From Candidatus Kaiserbacteria bacterium (lineage in GTDB: Bacteria; Patescibacteriota; Minisyncoccia; Phycocordibacterales; UBA2100), in the NCBI GenBank assembly GCA_021413775.1, contig JAIOPS010000006.1:1-58841 (forward strand): 58,841 nucleotides of DNA. Direction: 5' to 3'. Below are positions 32,499-41,862 of this stretch, one piece after another. The notes beneath the pieces were generated by a model, which was given only the letters and a program-made list of their open reading frames with translations, was not told the DNA's origin and searched no databases. The position numbers were made by a program, and so were the translations under genes. Position 1 is the first letter of the stretch; each line of letters starts with the position of its first letter.

Positions 32499-33125
32499 AT
32501 GAAAGAAGATTTCCTGGCGTCGTTTATAGGGAGCAAAGAGCGCGCGCAACTTTTGCGCGTTTTTGTATTCAATCCGTCCGAAGTACTGGCCCTTTCGGGT
32601 ATCGTAAAGCGCTCCGGAATTTCCGCGAAAGCCGCGTCCCGGGAACTCAAGAGTCTCGAAAAGTTGGGTATCGTGAAAAGAGGTAAGGCGTTTGCGATTA
32701 CGCTCGCCAACGGCACGAAGCGAATGGTGCAGGGTAAGCAAAAAGAGGACATGTGGACCCTCAACAATGATTTCAACCAGCTCAGACCCGTATCAGCATT
32801 CATTCACGAGACGTCGCCCGTGAAGTACAACAACATCGTCGGCGCGCTGCGCGGGGGAGGTAAGATTTCTGCGGTCATCCTTTCCGGTGCTTTTATGGGA
32901 GACCCGACGCGCCCCGCCGACCTTATCGTCGCCGCGGATCCGCTCCACGAACGAAAGCTTGAATCCGCCATCAGGAAGCTTGAGCCGCAATTCGGCCGCG
33001 AAATACGCTTTGCCGCCTTCTCGACACCCGAGTTCCGCTACCGCATTACGATTCAGGACCGGCTCATGCGCGACACGCTGGATTTCCCGCACCTCGTTCT
33101 CCTCGACAGGACCCGTCTTCTCTAA
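32499..33125 (+). CDS. Winged-helix protein with degenerate nucleotidyltransferase fold
   Basis: 208 aa. Residues 1-80 form a winged helix-turn-helix (ERAQLLRVFVFNPSEVLALSG, SAKAASRELKSLEKLGIVKRG). Residues 110-200 resemble a minimal nucleotidyltransferase (ISAVILSGAFMG ... ADLIVAADP), but the catalytic Gly-Ser and the Asp-x-Asp pair are not intact, so activity is doubtful. It is probably a DNA-binding regulator. The ATG at 32499 has TACTAT 8 bases upstream. It follows folP by 61 bases. Confidence 0.72.
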   Translation: MKEDFLASFIGSKERAQLLRVFVFNPSEVLALSGIVKRSGISAKAASRELKSLEKLGIVKRGKAFAITLANGTKRMVQGKQKEDMWTLNNDFNQLRPVSAFIHETSPVKYNNIVGALRGGGKISAVILSGAFMGDPTRPADLIVAADPLHERKLESAIRKLEPQFGREIRFAAFSTPEFRYRITIQDRLMRDTLDFPHLVLLDRTRLL

Positions 33126-33276
33126 GTACGTGGCTCAATAGAGCCGAAAATACTATCCACATCGCGCGGACGAGAGGCTTTTCCGCGCCGCCCGCGCTGC
33201 TATCATGAAGCATATAAGGGGTCGAAACCTTACGCGTTTAAAAAAGCGTATTTAAAAACTTACTCAATACATTCAT

Positions 33277-33966
33277 ATGATAGTCACACAGTCAGCGGGT
33301 GCAGTGCAGGGCTCGTTCTACGACCTCTGGTACACCGTCGCGCAGTACGTCCCGGCCATATTGGCAGCGGTCGTTGTTTTCCTTATCGGCTGGATAGTCG
33401 GTGTTATCCTCTACCGCGTTGTCGTCGAGGTTGTACGCGTCTTGCGCATCGATGACGCGCTCAAAGCCGCCGGCATGAACGATGTCGCAAAGCAGGCGGG
33501 ATTCTCTCTCGATGTCGGGAAGTTTCTCGGCGCGCTCGTCGAATGGTTCGTAATCTTGGTTTTCCTCGTCGCCGCGCTTGATATTCTCGGTCTTACCCGC
33601 GTCACGATCTTCCTCCAGACGGTCGTGCTTCTCTACTTGCCTCAGGTCATCGTCGCAGCGCTCATCATCATCCTCGGTGCCATCGTTGCGGAAGTTGTCC
33701 GCGGTCTGATTTCGCACTCGGGTAAAGCAACCGGTGCCCGCGGAGCAAACATCGCCGGAACGATTGCGAAGTACGCGATTTGGGTCACGGCTGTCATGGC
33801 CGCGCTCACGCAGCTCGGCATCGCGACCGAAATGCTTCAGACGCTCTTCACCGGTGTCGTCGTTGCGCTCTCACTCGCATTCGGTCTGGCATTCGGCCTC
33901 GGTGGAAAAGAGGCGGCAGCCCGCACCATCGAACGCGTCCGTTCGGAGATGCAGCATCACCAATAG
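33277..33966 (+). CDS. MscS-type TM-helix-repeat membrane protein
   Basis: 229 aa, with about five membrane helices including YVPAILAAVVVFLIGWIVGVILY, WFVILVFLVAALDIL, VVLLYLPQVIVAALIIILGAIVAEV and a Gly/Ala-rich last helix (VVALSLAFGLAFGLGGKEAA) that resembles the MscS pore helix and its conserved exit. The MscS cytoplasmic domain is missing, so this is the short TM_helix-repeat type; a mechanosensitive role is inferred only. It is monocistronic, with a 3' terminator. Confidence 0.82.
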   Translation: MIVTQSAGAVQGSFYDLWYTVAQYVPAILAAVVVFLIGWIVGVILYRVVVEVVRVLRIDDALKAAGMNDVAKQAGFSLDVGKFLGALVEWFVILVFLVAALDILGLTRVTIFLQTVVLLYLPQVIVAALIIILGAIVAEVVRGLISHSGKATGARGANIAGTIAKYAIWVTAVMAALTQLGIATEMLQTLFTGVVVALSLAFGLAFGLGGKEAAARTIERVRSEMQHHQ

Positions 33967-33987
33967 TCCCGAGTTTTGTTTCTGAAA

Positions 33988-34011
33988 GAGGCTCCGCCTT
34001 GGCGGAGCCTC
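33988..34011 (+). terminator. Intrinsic terminator
   Basis: GAGGCTCCGCC/GGCGGAGCCTC with a two-base loop, after the MscS-type gene. Confidence 0.8.
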
Positions 34012-34020
34012 TTCGTTTGG

Positions 34021-34026
34021 TAGACT
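34021..34026 (+). promoter_or_regulatory. -10-like TAGACT, leaderless-type
   Basis: TAGACT is 6 bases before the ATG at 34033. Confidence 0.45.
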
Positions 34027-34032
34027 ATCCGC

Positions 34033-34728
34033 ATGCAAGCAGTCATTCTCGCAGCCGGTCGCGGTACGCGCATGGGTGCCCTCACTGAGACAGTCCCGAA
34101 ACCGATGCTGCCCGTTCACGGACGCCCAGTTTTGGAATACATTTTTGACTCGTTGCCCGACAGTGTCGATGAGGTCGTGCTCGTTGTGGGATATCTGAGC
34201 GCGGTCATACAGAAGCATTTCGGAGGAACTTATAAAAACAAAAAGATTTTCTACGTTGAACAGGATGTTCTCAACGGTACGGGTGGAGCACTGTGGGCGG
34301 CGAAAGATTTTTTGAAGGACAGTTTCCTGGTGATGAATGGAGACGATATATGCAGAGCGGATGACGTGCTGGCCTGTGCGACATCTCCCGATTGGGCGAT
34401 TCTCGTTCAACGCGTCGATGACATCGGAACGAGCGGTCTCGTCGTCGTGGATGAGCGCGGACGCGTCGCCGACATCGTAGAAAAGGAATTACACGGCGGA
34501 GGACCGGGTCTCGCAAACACCGCGAATTTTTTCCTCCTCGACACCCGTATTTTTTCATACCCGCCCGTCTACCGTCCGGGGAGCACAACGGAATTTGGTC
34601 TGCCGCAAACCGTGGTACAGGCCGCAAAAGAGATCCCGATTCACCCTATTGAAGCTCATTCGCTCATTCGTTTAACTGAACCGGATGACATCAAAAAGGC
34701 GGAGCAAATGCTCGCTTCCCGCGGCTAG
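34033..34728 (+). CDS. Sugar-1-phosphate nucleotidyltransferase
   Basis: 231-aa NTP_transferase enzyme making NDP-sugars. Motifs: ILAAGRGTRMGALTETVPKPMLPV (nucleotide-binding loop), LNGTGGALWAAK, and the metal-binding MNGDDI. C-terminus ends without a left-handed beta-helix, so it is the short RmlA/ManC-like type. The sugar cannot be told. Likely supplies the surface-polysaccharide genes at 40640-44169. Confidence 0.88.
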   Translation: MQAVILAAGRGTRMGALTETVPKPMLPVHGRPVLEYIFDSLPDSVDEVVLVVGYLSAVIQKHFGGTYKNKKIFYVEQDVLNGTGGALWAAKDFLKDSFLVMNGDDICRADDVLACATSPDWAILVQRVDDIGTSGLVVVDERGRVADIVEKELHGGGPGLANTANFFLLDTRIFSYPPVYRPGSTTEFGLPQTVVQAAKEIPIHPIEAHSLIRLTEPDDIKKAEQMLASRG

Positions 34729-34786
34729 CCCTGGGGCGGTTCTCTCGTGGCTCTGTTGAGCCATGGCCGCGGAAAATATCCAGTGT

Positions 34787-34814
34787 TTGACACAAAAAAA
34801 GCATCATATATACT
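34787..34814 (+). promoter_or_regulatory. Strong promoter upstream of 23S region
   Basis: TTGACA (34787-34792), 16-base spacer, TATACT (34809-34814). It is the best candidate for the rRNA promoter, but a terminator at 34890-34911 lies between it and the 23S gene. Confidence 0.7.
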
Positions 34815-34911
34815 CCTCTCTACATATGTGTTCGGAAAACAGTGCTCAAGGACGGCAACCGTAATCGGCGAGGAAACTTGCACTTCGGTGGCCGCCTCAA
34901 GCGGCCTTTTT
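34815..34911 (+). ncRNA. Possible small RNA or attenuated leader before 23S
   Basis: A promoter (34787-34814) and an intrinsic terminator (GGCCGC/GCGGCC then TTTTT, 34890-34911) bracket about 90 transcribed bases with no coding frame. I recognise no SRP, 6S or tmRNA signature. It could be a stand-alone small RNA or the leader of the rRNA transcript with readthrough. Confidence 0.4.
34890..34911 (+). terminator. Intrinsic terminator upstream of 23S
   Basis: GGCCGC stem, CTCAA loop, GCGGCC, then five T. 34912-35231 beyond it holds a second TTGACA (34954) without a clear -10, A-rich leader sequence and the hairpin before 23S, but no gene. Confidence 0.75.
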
Positions 34912-35763
34912 CACGCCTCGAGAAATCGCAGGCACGACCACGTATGTTGCTCGTTGACATACGAATATCGACAACAAAAACAAAACCCGTATGCGCGGAG
35001 ATTTTTCGCGTGTGCGGATTGAAATCAAGAATTAACATTCCGTTTCCGGTTAGTAAGTCTTACCGGGACGGAGTGCAGGAAAATCTGATGCTTCGAAAGG
35101 AGTGTCAGTAAAAAACACAAAGCAAAAAAAGTCCTATCTGAAATAGACAGCAGGTAGGCAGTAGACTTGTCACGCCTCTATGCGGAGGTTCGTGATGAGT
35201 ACAAATACGCGGTTCTCAGAATTCCTTACGGGAGTTCTGAGTAAGGGCGTGTGGTGGATGCCTTGACTGAAGAAGGCGATGAAGGACGTGGTTTAACTGC
35301 GATAAGCTCCGGTAAGGTGTTAAGCAACCGTTACACCCGGAGATCTCCGAATGGGGCAACCCTTGAAAGTAAACCTTTCAAACCTCTCACTTAAACGATG
35401 AGGGGAGCTGACCTTGGGAAGTGAAACATCTCAGTACCAAGAGGAACAAAAACCAATAGGTATTCCCTGAGTAGCGGCGAGCGAAACGGGAGAAGCACAA
35501 ACTCAGCCACAAAATCGACATATGAGCGCAAGTTCATAGTTCGATTTTGGGGATGGGGGTTATAAGGCTACAGCGCTAGCAATAGGTAGAGTAAAAAAAT
35601 GCTTAGATAGAGGAACGAGCTGGGAAGCTCGACCCCAGAGGGTAATAGTCCCGTACTCGAAATCGAAGCATCTCTATGGCTGTAGTTCTTGAGTAACTCA
35701 GGACATGAATAGCCTGAGTGAATTCGCCGGCACTAACCGGTAATGCTAAATACTTCTTCAGAT

Positions 35764-35806
<43 letters not shown>

Positions 35807-37842
35807 GTTGAGGGGAGTGAAATAGAACTGAAACCACATGTCTACAAGGAGTTGAAGAGGGCAGCAATGTCCTCGACAGCGTGCCTATTGAAGAATGAGC
35901 CAACGAGTTGATGCGTGCGGCTTGGCTAAGCCCTTTCGGGTGGAGCCGCAGCGAAAGCGAGTGTGAATAGCGCGTTTGTCGCACGTATCAGACCCGAAGC
36001 CGGGTGAGCTACCCATGAGCAGGATGAACTCTGTAGAGATACAGAGGGAGGTCCGAACCCGTAGATTGTTCAACATCTTGGGATGACTTGTGGGTTGGAG
36101 TGAAAAGCTTATCGAACTCGGAAATAGCTGGTTCTCTCCGAAAGAGCTTTCGGGCTTGCGTCGTATGTTTCTCTGGGGGGTAGAGCACTGGAAGAAGCGG
36201 ATAGGTCGAAAGACCACTGCCTCTATCAAACTCCGAATACCCAGAGCGCAGTACGGCAGTTAGACGGTGGGGGCGAAGCTCCACTCGTCAAAAGGGAAAC
36301 AGCCCAGACCGCCATCTAAGGTCCCTAAATCGACGCTAAGTGCAAGTAAGGAGGTGAAATTTCCCAGACAGTCAGGATGTTGGCTTAGAAGCAGCCACCA
36401 TTCAAAGAAAGCGTAACAGCTCACTGACTTAGAGATTTCGCGCCACAAATGATCGGGGCTAAGCGTCGTACCGAAGATGCGGATTTATATTCCCGCAAGG
36501 GAATACAAGTGGTAGGAGAGCGTTCTACGCTGCGATGAAGCCAAAGAGGTGACTCATGGTGGAGCGCGTGGAAGTGAAAATGTTGGCACGAGTAACCGCA
36601 ATGCGAGTGAGATTCTCGCACGCCGAAAGAACAAGGTTTCCTTCGCAATGGAGATCATCGAAGGGTTAGTCGGTCCTAAGCCGATGGCGACAGCCGGAGG
36701 CGATGGACACAGGGTTAATATTCCCTGACCTGCAATATGTGCGATGGAGTGACGGAGTGCTGTACTTTGGGCCCCTTACTGGTTTGGGGTTCATGCCGTG
36801 AGGACGAGAGCTAGGTAAATCCGGCTTTTATAATCCGAGCGGAGTGGAAATGTGGAGGCTTCGGCCGATACAGATTCAGGGGAGCGCGCTTCCAAGAAAA
36901 ACTTCTAAGCTTCAACATGTTGTAGACCGTACCGCAAACCGACACAGGTGTTCAGGTCGAGTAGACCAAGGCGAACGAGTGAGAGATCCCCAAGGAACTC
37001 GGCAAAAAAGCGACCGTAAGTTAGCGATAAGGTCCGCCATCGCAAGATGGCCGCAGTTAAAATTTCCCAGCCGACTGTTTACCAAAAACACAGCTCCCTG
37101 CAAACTCGTAAGAGGAAGTATAGGGGGTGATGCCTGACCAATGCCGGAAGGTCAACTATGGGCGGTACATGCATTTATGTATGTGCTGGACTGTATAAGC
37201 CCCGGTCAATGTCGGCGATAACTATAATCGTCCTAAGGTAGCGAAATTCCTTGTCTGGTAAGTTCAGACGCGCACGAATGGTATAACGAGTTGGGAACTG
37301 TCTCGGGGATTTGCTCGGTGAAAATACAAGGGCGGTGAAGATGCCGCCTTCCTGCAGCTAGACGAAAAGACCCCAGAAGCTTTACTGCAATTTGGTATTG
37401 GGATTACGGGTGCACTGCGTAGCGTAGATGGGAGACTTTGAAGCCAAGATCTCGGTCTTGGTGGAGTCGCCAATGCAACACCATCCTTTGTTTCTGTAAT
37501 TTCTAACCTCGCATGAGAAACATGCGAGAGACAGTACCTGATGGGCAGTTTCGGTGGGGCGCTGTCCTCCTAAAAAGTAACGGAGGAGCCTATTATGGTC
37601 AGCTAGGTGCGAATGGAAACCGTACCGATAGTGCATTGGCAAAAGCTGGCTTGACTGCGAGTCGTACATGACAAGCAGGCGCGAAAGCGGAGCAAAGTGA
37701 ACCGACAGTTTGCATTAGATGCAACTGAAGATTAACGGATAAAAGTTACTCTGGGGATAACAGGCTGGTATTGCCTAAGAGTCCAAATCGACGGCAATGT
37801 TCGGCACCTCGATGTCGGCTCATCTCATCCCGGGGCTGGAGA

Positions 37843-37876
<34 letters not shown>

Positions 37877-37902
37877 AGGTACGTGAGCTGGGTTCAAACC
37901 GT

Positions 37903-38173
37903 TCAGAATCTAATACGAAGGTGACACCTTTGTATCGGGGATTGAACGGTTTGAACCCCGAGGAAAGTTAAACGACATATTCACGGCGGCGATATGTAGC
38001 AATACATATCGAGAAGCTAACTATTTCGGTGGAACCTGCGTGTAATCCGCACGGGGTAATACCGAGGGAAGCGTATTTTGCAATTGCAAAGTATGCGCCC
38101 GTAGAGACTACATGTTAGCCATCCTGAGATATTCGAAGGATGAAGATATAGTCCAAATATTACAACCATATAG
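37903..38173 (+). other. Group I intron in 23S rRNA at the L2593 site, no ORF
   Basis: The exon flanks AAACCGT and CGTGAGACAGG join to give the normal peptidyl-transferase sequence, so the insertion equals E. coli 2593. Core elements are visible: R with GAGACTA (38104-38110) pairing in P7 with TAGTC of S (AAGATATAGTCC, 38143-38154); P3 GCTAAC/GTTAGC (38016-38021 with 38114-38119); P4 CGGT/ACCG; a P6 hairpin GCGTA/TATGC; P8 CATCCT/AGGATG; final G at 38173. 271 bases, no homing endonuclease. Oddities: P1 is a perfect 15-bp helix with U-A instead of U-G at the splice site, and its loop holds a RAYT palindrome. Confidence 0.92.
37914..37934. repeat. RAYT-type palindrome, single copy d, in intron P1 loop
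   Basis: TACGAAGGTG-A-CACCTTTGTA, one unit of the same family as copies a, b and c. It lies between the two strands of the intron P1 helix (37891-37905 and 37943-37957), where extra sequence is structurally tolerated. Confidence 0.9.
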
Positions 38174-38554
38174 CGTGAGACAGGTTGGTCTTAATCTGCT
38201 GCAGGCGTTGATTCTTGAGGAGATTCGTTTCTAGTACGAGAGGACCGAAATGAACTGACCTCTGGTCTGGGGGCTGTCACACCAGTGGCATTGCCCCGTA
38301 GCTATGTCGGGATCGGATAACCGCTGAAAGCATCTAAGCGGGAAACCAACTCCAAGATAAGGAATCGTTTGAGGGCCGTGGGAGATGACCACGTTGATAG
38401 GCACCAGGTGGAAGCACAGCAATGTGTTGAGCCGAGGTGTACTAATACCCCGACAGAACTCTCGAAAGGAATTGTGGGAGTCGCGTAACGCAAAGTGTAT
38501 TGATTTCAGATTGTTATTGTTGTCGATTTCGTATCAACGAGAGTTGAAAGCTCC

Positions 38555-38664
38555 GTTCTGGTGGTTTGGCGGAGGGGTCACACCCGTTCTCATTCCGAAC
38601 ACGGCAGTTAAGCCCTCCTGCGCCGATGGTAGTCGCAAGGCAAGAGTAGGTCGCCGCCAGAACG
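38555..38664 (+). rRNA. rrf: 5S ribosomal RNA
   Basis: Standard 5S features: helix I GTTCTGGTGG/CCGCCAGAAC, loop CATTCCGAACACGGCAGTTAAG and GCGCCGATGGTAGT. The helix continues outward as a perfect stem (38543-38554 with 38665-38674), a likely processing site. It follows the 23S gene by about 90 bases. Confidence 0.95.
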
Positions 38665-38682
38665 GAGCTTTCAACACAAAAC

Positions 38683-38706
38683 AACCCGCCGAAAGGCGGG
38701 TTGTTT
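38683..38706 (+). terminator. Intrinsic terminator of the 23S-5S operon
   Basis: AACCCGCC/GGCGGGTT with a GAAA loop, then GTTTTT. Confidence 0.9.
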
Positions 38707-38755
38707 TTATGTGTGCGGGAAATATCCGCGCATGAGGGCCCGGGCCGCTTTCTTG

Positions 38756-38761
38756 TATACT
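38756..38761 (+). promoter_or_regulatory. -10-like TATACT, leaderless-type
   Basis: TATACT, GATGCC, ATG: a 6-base gap before the start at 38768. Confidence 0.5.
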
Positions 38762-38767
38762 GATGCC

Positions 38768-39547
38768 ATGTCATGGGCTTCACAGAGGAGATTCACCTAC
38801 GGATTCGGGACCGTACTTTTTTTCATCATACTCATCGGCGGACCGCTCGCGTACCACTTTTTGACCATACCTGCGACTTGCAGCGACGGCATCCAGAACC
38901 AAGGCGAGACCGCAATTGATAAAGGAGGCCCGTGCCCGCTCCTCGACTCCCGTACGCTTTCACCATACGTAGTCCTGTGGTCGCGTTCTTTTCACGTGCG
39001 CGACGGCTCGTATAACTCCGTCGCGTACATCCAAAATCCGAATGAGAAGGCGGGTATCCGCGACGTGTCATACCGTTTCGGACTGTACGATGCGAACAAC
39101 GTCCTTATAGCCGAGCGTACCGGATCCACGTTCATTATGCCCGGGACAATTACACCGATTTTCGAAGGAGCAATCGATACGGGGAACCGGATTGTGGCAC
39201 ACACGTACTTTGAATTTACGCAGCCGCTTACGTGGGAGAGGCTCGACGATACGTCGAGCGTTGTGACGGTAAACAACAGGCAGGTGTCCGCGACGGATTC
39301 CGCTCCGAACGTCTCGGCTGTCGCAATGAATACCTCGGTGCGTGACATGCGTGACATTACCTTTGTAACCGTCGCATTCGACCCGGCGGGCAATGCGTTC
39401 GCTGCCTCACAGACGACCACCTCGGATCTCCCGGGTGGTGAATCGCAGCCGATTGTATTCACATGGCCGGACCCCTTCAATGTCGCACTCGGCAGTATCG
39501 ATATAATCGCGCGCTCGGCACCCGTTTCGCCGCGACCTCAGTTATAG
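38768..39547 (+). CDS. Membrane-anchored hypothetical surface protein
   Basis: 259 aa, with an N-terminal anchor (GTVLFFIILIGGPLAYHFL), a Cys-rich segment CSDGIQNQGETAIDKGGPC like a calcium- or disulfide-stabilised loop, then two beta-sandwich-like regions (YNSVAYIQNPNEKAGIRDVSYRFGLYD; FVTVAFDPAGNAFAASQ). I do not recognise a named family. It precedes rodA by 2 bases and is likely in the same transcript, which suggests a role in envelope growth. Confidence 0.75.
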   Translation: MSWASQRRFTYGFGTVLFFIILIGGPLAYHFLTIPATCSDGIQNQGETAIDKGGPCPLLDSRTLSPYVVLWSRSFHVRDGSYNSVAYIQNPNEKAGIRDVSYRFGLYDANNVLIAERTGSTFIMPGTITPIFEGAIDTGNRIVAHTYFEFTQPLTWERLDDTSSVVTVNNRQVSATDSAPNVSAVAMNTSVRDMRDITFVTVAFDPAGNAFAASQTTTSDLPGGESQPIVFTWPDPFNVALGSIDIIARSAPVSPRPQL

Positions 39548-39549
39548 GT

Positions 39550-40704
39550 ATGGTTGCAAGGCTGCTCAGACTCGAAGGTGCGCGCGCCCGTGCGCTCTTC
39601 AACATAGATTGGTTTCTCTTTTTTGCGGCTCTCGCCCTTTCGCTCCTCGGGCTTGCGACCATGCGTTCATTTTCCGTTGAGAACGCGTATTTCGATAAGC
39701 AGATAGTCTGGATTGCATTGGCGGTGATTGTATTTTTTTCCGTAAGTATTCCCGATTATGCATTTCTACGCCGGACACCGGTTGTGGTCGGCCTCTATAT
39801 GGCTGTCGTTTTTCTGCTCGCAATGATTTTTCTGGCGGGCGAAGTCGTCAAGGGCGCGCAAACCCGTTTCAATCTCGGGCTCTTCTTCGTTCAGCCTGCC
39901 GATCCTGCCAAGCTGATTCTCGGAATAGTTCTCGCAAAATATTTCGCGCGACGGCACATTGAAATTAAGCACATACGGCACATTCTCGTTTCCGGTGCGT
40001 ACGCATTCATTCTGTTCGCGCTGGTATTCCTGCAGCCGGATTTCGGCTCGGCGATTACCATTTTCTCGGTGTGGCTCGGTATGGTTCTCGTCTCCGGAAT
40101 ATCCTGGAAACACCTCGGAGTACTCTTTGCGGTCGCCGCAGTCATCAGTGTCGGATTGTGGCACTTCGGCCTTCAGCAGTATCAGAAAGACCGCATTCTG
40201 ACATTCGTTCATCCGCTCGCGGACATCCGCGGCACGGGGTACAACGCGTATCAGTCGACCGTTGCGGTGGGTTCGGGGCAGCTGACGGGGAAGGGAATCG
40301 GATACGGGACGCAATCAAAGCTGCAGTTTCTTCCCGAGTTTCAAACCGACTTTATATTCGCAGCGTATGCCGAGGAGTGGGGGTTTCTGGGCGTAGTCTT
40401 ACTGTTCGGGCTCTTCGCGATTGTCTTCATTCGTATTCTTTCGATAGCGGCTCACGGGTCGAATAATTTTGATTCGCTCGTCTGCGTGGGCATCGCGATT
40501 TACTTCCTCTCGCAGTTCACCGTGCATGTCGGCATGAATATGGGCCTCCTGCCCATCACGGGTACCACGCTCCCGTTTACGAGCTACGGCGGGTCTCACC
40601 TCCTCACGGAATATGCCGCACTCGGCATTCTTATGAGTCTCAGAAAGAACGCCCGCCCGTCGCTTCAGGCACGTGACGAGACGGAAATTCTGGGTGCTTT
40701 GTAG
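39550..40704 (+). CDS. rodA: RodA-type SEDS peptidoglycan glycosyltransferase
   Basis: SEDS-family polymerase for side-wall peptidoglycan. 384 aa with about ten membrane helices. Signature segments are GAQTRFNLGLFFVQPADPAKL, LQPDFGSAITIF, STVAVGSGQLTGKGIGYGTQ, LPEFQTDFIFAAYAEEWGF and TGTTLPFTSYGGSHLL. The ATG at 39550 follows the upstream stop by 2 bases. The 3' end overlaps the convergent glycosyltransferase gene by 65 bases. Confidence 0.93.
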   Translation: MVARLLRLEGARARALFNIDWFLFFAALALSLLGLATMRSFSVENAYFDKQIVWIALAVIVFFSVSIPDYAFLRRTPVVVGLYMAVVFLLAMIFLAGEVVKGAQTRFNLGLFFVQPADPAKLILGIVLAKYFARRHIEIKHIRHILVSGAYAFILFALVFLQPDFGSAITIFSVWLGMVLVSGISWKHLGVLFAVAAVISVGLWHFGLQQYQKDRILTFVHPLADIRGTGYNAYQSTVAVGSGQLTGKGIGYGTQSKLQFLPEFQTDFIFAAYAEEWGFLGVVLLFGLFAIVFIRILSIAAHGSNNFDSLVCVGIAIYFLSQFTVHVGMNMGLLPITGTTLPFTSYGGSHLLTEYAALGILMSLRKNARPSLQARDETEILGAL

Positions 40705-41830
40705 TCTCCGGGACGTATACACCGCGCGTGCGCTCCACCATCGGCGCAAGCGGGAAGTTACGGCTTCCGGTATTGCGCGGTGCCGTCGCGAGCTCCTCAA
40801 TTGCATCAGCGAGCGCCAGGGGATCGGCCGGGGGTACGTTTCGCGACAGAGAGAAGCGCTCGAAGAGCGTGGCATCGATGACGGAGGTCGCGACAATCGG
40901 AAGCCCCGCAGTATCCGCTTCGAGCGTGACATAGGGGGTTCCTTCTTTCACTGACGGCAGCACGTAGATATCAAATCCGGTCAGGTAGTGAGCGGCATCG
41001 GGTATAAAGCCGGGAAGGAATATGCGGTCGGAAACGCCGAGCTTGCCGGCGAGCTTTTCAAGCGATGGACGCTCCTCGCCGTCACCCGCGACAACGTAGA
41101 TGGCATCGATGCTCCGGTCCCGCAAGAGCGCGACGGCTTCGATTGCGTAGCGGATACCTTTATTCCGTGTGAGCTCGGCGAGCGAGACGAGCCGGATTGT
41201 CTCAGGGGTGAGTGGTGCGGGGAGGAGTGTTCCGAACATGCTGCGATAGGCTTCTGCGGGAGTTTTCTGCGCGACGCTTTCGAGACCGAGCGGGATGTGT
41301 TGAATCTTGTGCCCGACTCCCCACATGCGTTTGCCTGCGTCGGTATCCGCGTCGGATACGGTTATGACGGCATGAGAGAGAAGTGCGGTCAGCCAGCTCA
41401 GCATGTAGATGACTCCGCGCGTGAGTGCGTTACGCGATTCCTTGAACGGCCATCCGTGCACCGTAAATACAATCCGGGGTACACCGGAAAGTCGCCCCGC
41501 GAGAGCGCCGAGTGCTGCCGCCTTCGAGCTGTTGAGGTGCACGATGTCCGGGCGGGCTTCACGCAGCATGTGCCGGATTTCGCTGAAACTTTTTATATCA
41601 GATATCAGCGCAATATCGCGCCCGAGCGAGGGCAGACGCCTGATGGAGATACCTTTTTCAGTGACCAGCTGAGAAAGTCTACCGGGGACTCCGAATGCAA
41701 TTGCGCACTTGAACTCTTCCGGCGAGAGGTGGGTGACGAGGTCGTACACGTACCGCTGCGCGCCGCCCCACGTCGCCTTTGTTATCAAAAAAAGCACTTT
41801 TTTCTGAGAATTCGCCATATCTTGATTCAT
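40640..41830 (-). CDS. Glycosyltransferase family 4
   Basis: 396-aa GT-B enzyme. N-terminal acceptor domain (LITKATWGGAQRYVYDLVTHL, DIVHLNSSKAAALGALAGRL), C-terminal donor domain with AGDGEERPSLEKLA, FLPGFIPD and the family ExE-type motif KEGTPYVTLEA. It likely adds a sugar during surface polysaccharide assembly. Divergent from the sugar-phosphate transferase at 41863, with only 32 bases between starts. Alternative start ATG at 41818. Confidence 0.9.
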   Translation of the reverse strand: MNQDMANSQKKVLFLITKATWGGAQRYVYDLVTHLSPEEFKCAIAFGVPGRLSQLVTEKGISIRRLPSLGRDIALISDIKSFSEIRHMLREARPDIVHLNSSKAAALGALAGRLSGVPRIVFTVHGWPFKESRNALTRGVIYMLSWLTALLSHAVITVSDADTDAGKRMWGVGHKIQHIPLGLESVAQKTPAEAYRSMFGTLLPAPLTPETIRLVSLAELTRNKGIRYAIEAVALLRDRSIDAIYVVAGDGEERPSLEKLAGKLGVSDRIFLPGFIPDAAHYLTGFDIYVLPSVKEGTPYVTLEADTAGLPIVATSVIDATLFERFSLSRNVPPADPLALADAIEELATAPRNTGSRNFPLAPMVERTRGVYVPETTKHPEFPSRHVPEATGGRSF

Positions 41831-41862
41831 ACCCCTGTGAATGCCATGATACCGTACAACGT

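Noticed and set aside
34815..34911. Short transcript considered as SRP RNA, 6S RNA, tmRNA or a tRNA
   Set aside because: It lacks the SRP GGAAGG-type tetraloop region, has no tRNA T-arm or cloverleaf, and is too short for tmRNA or RNase P.
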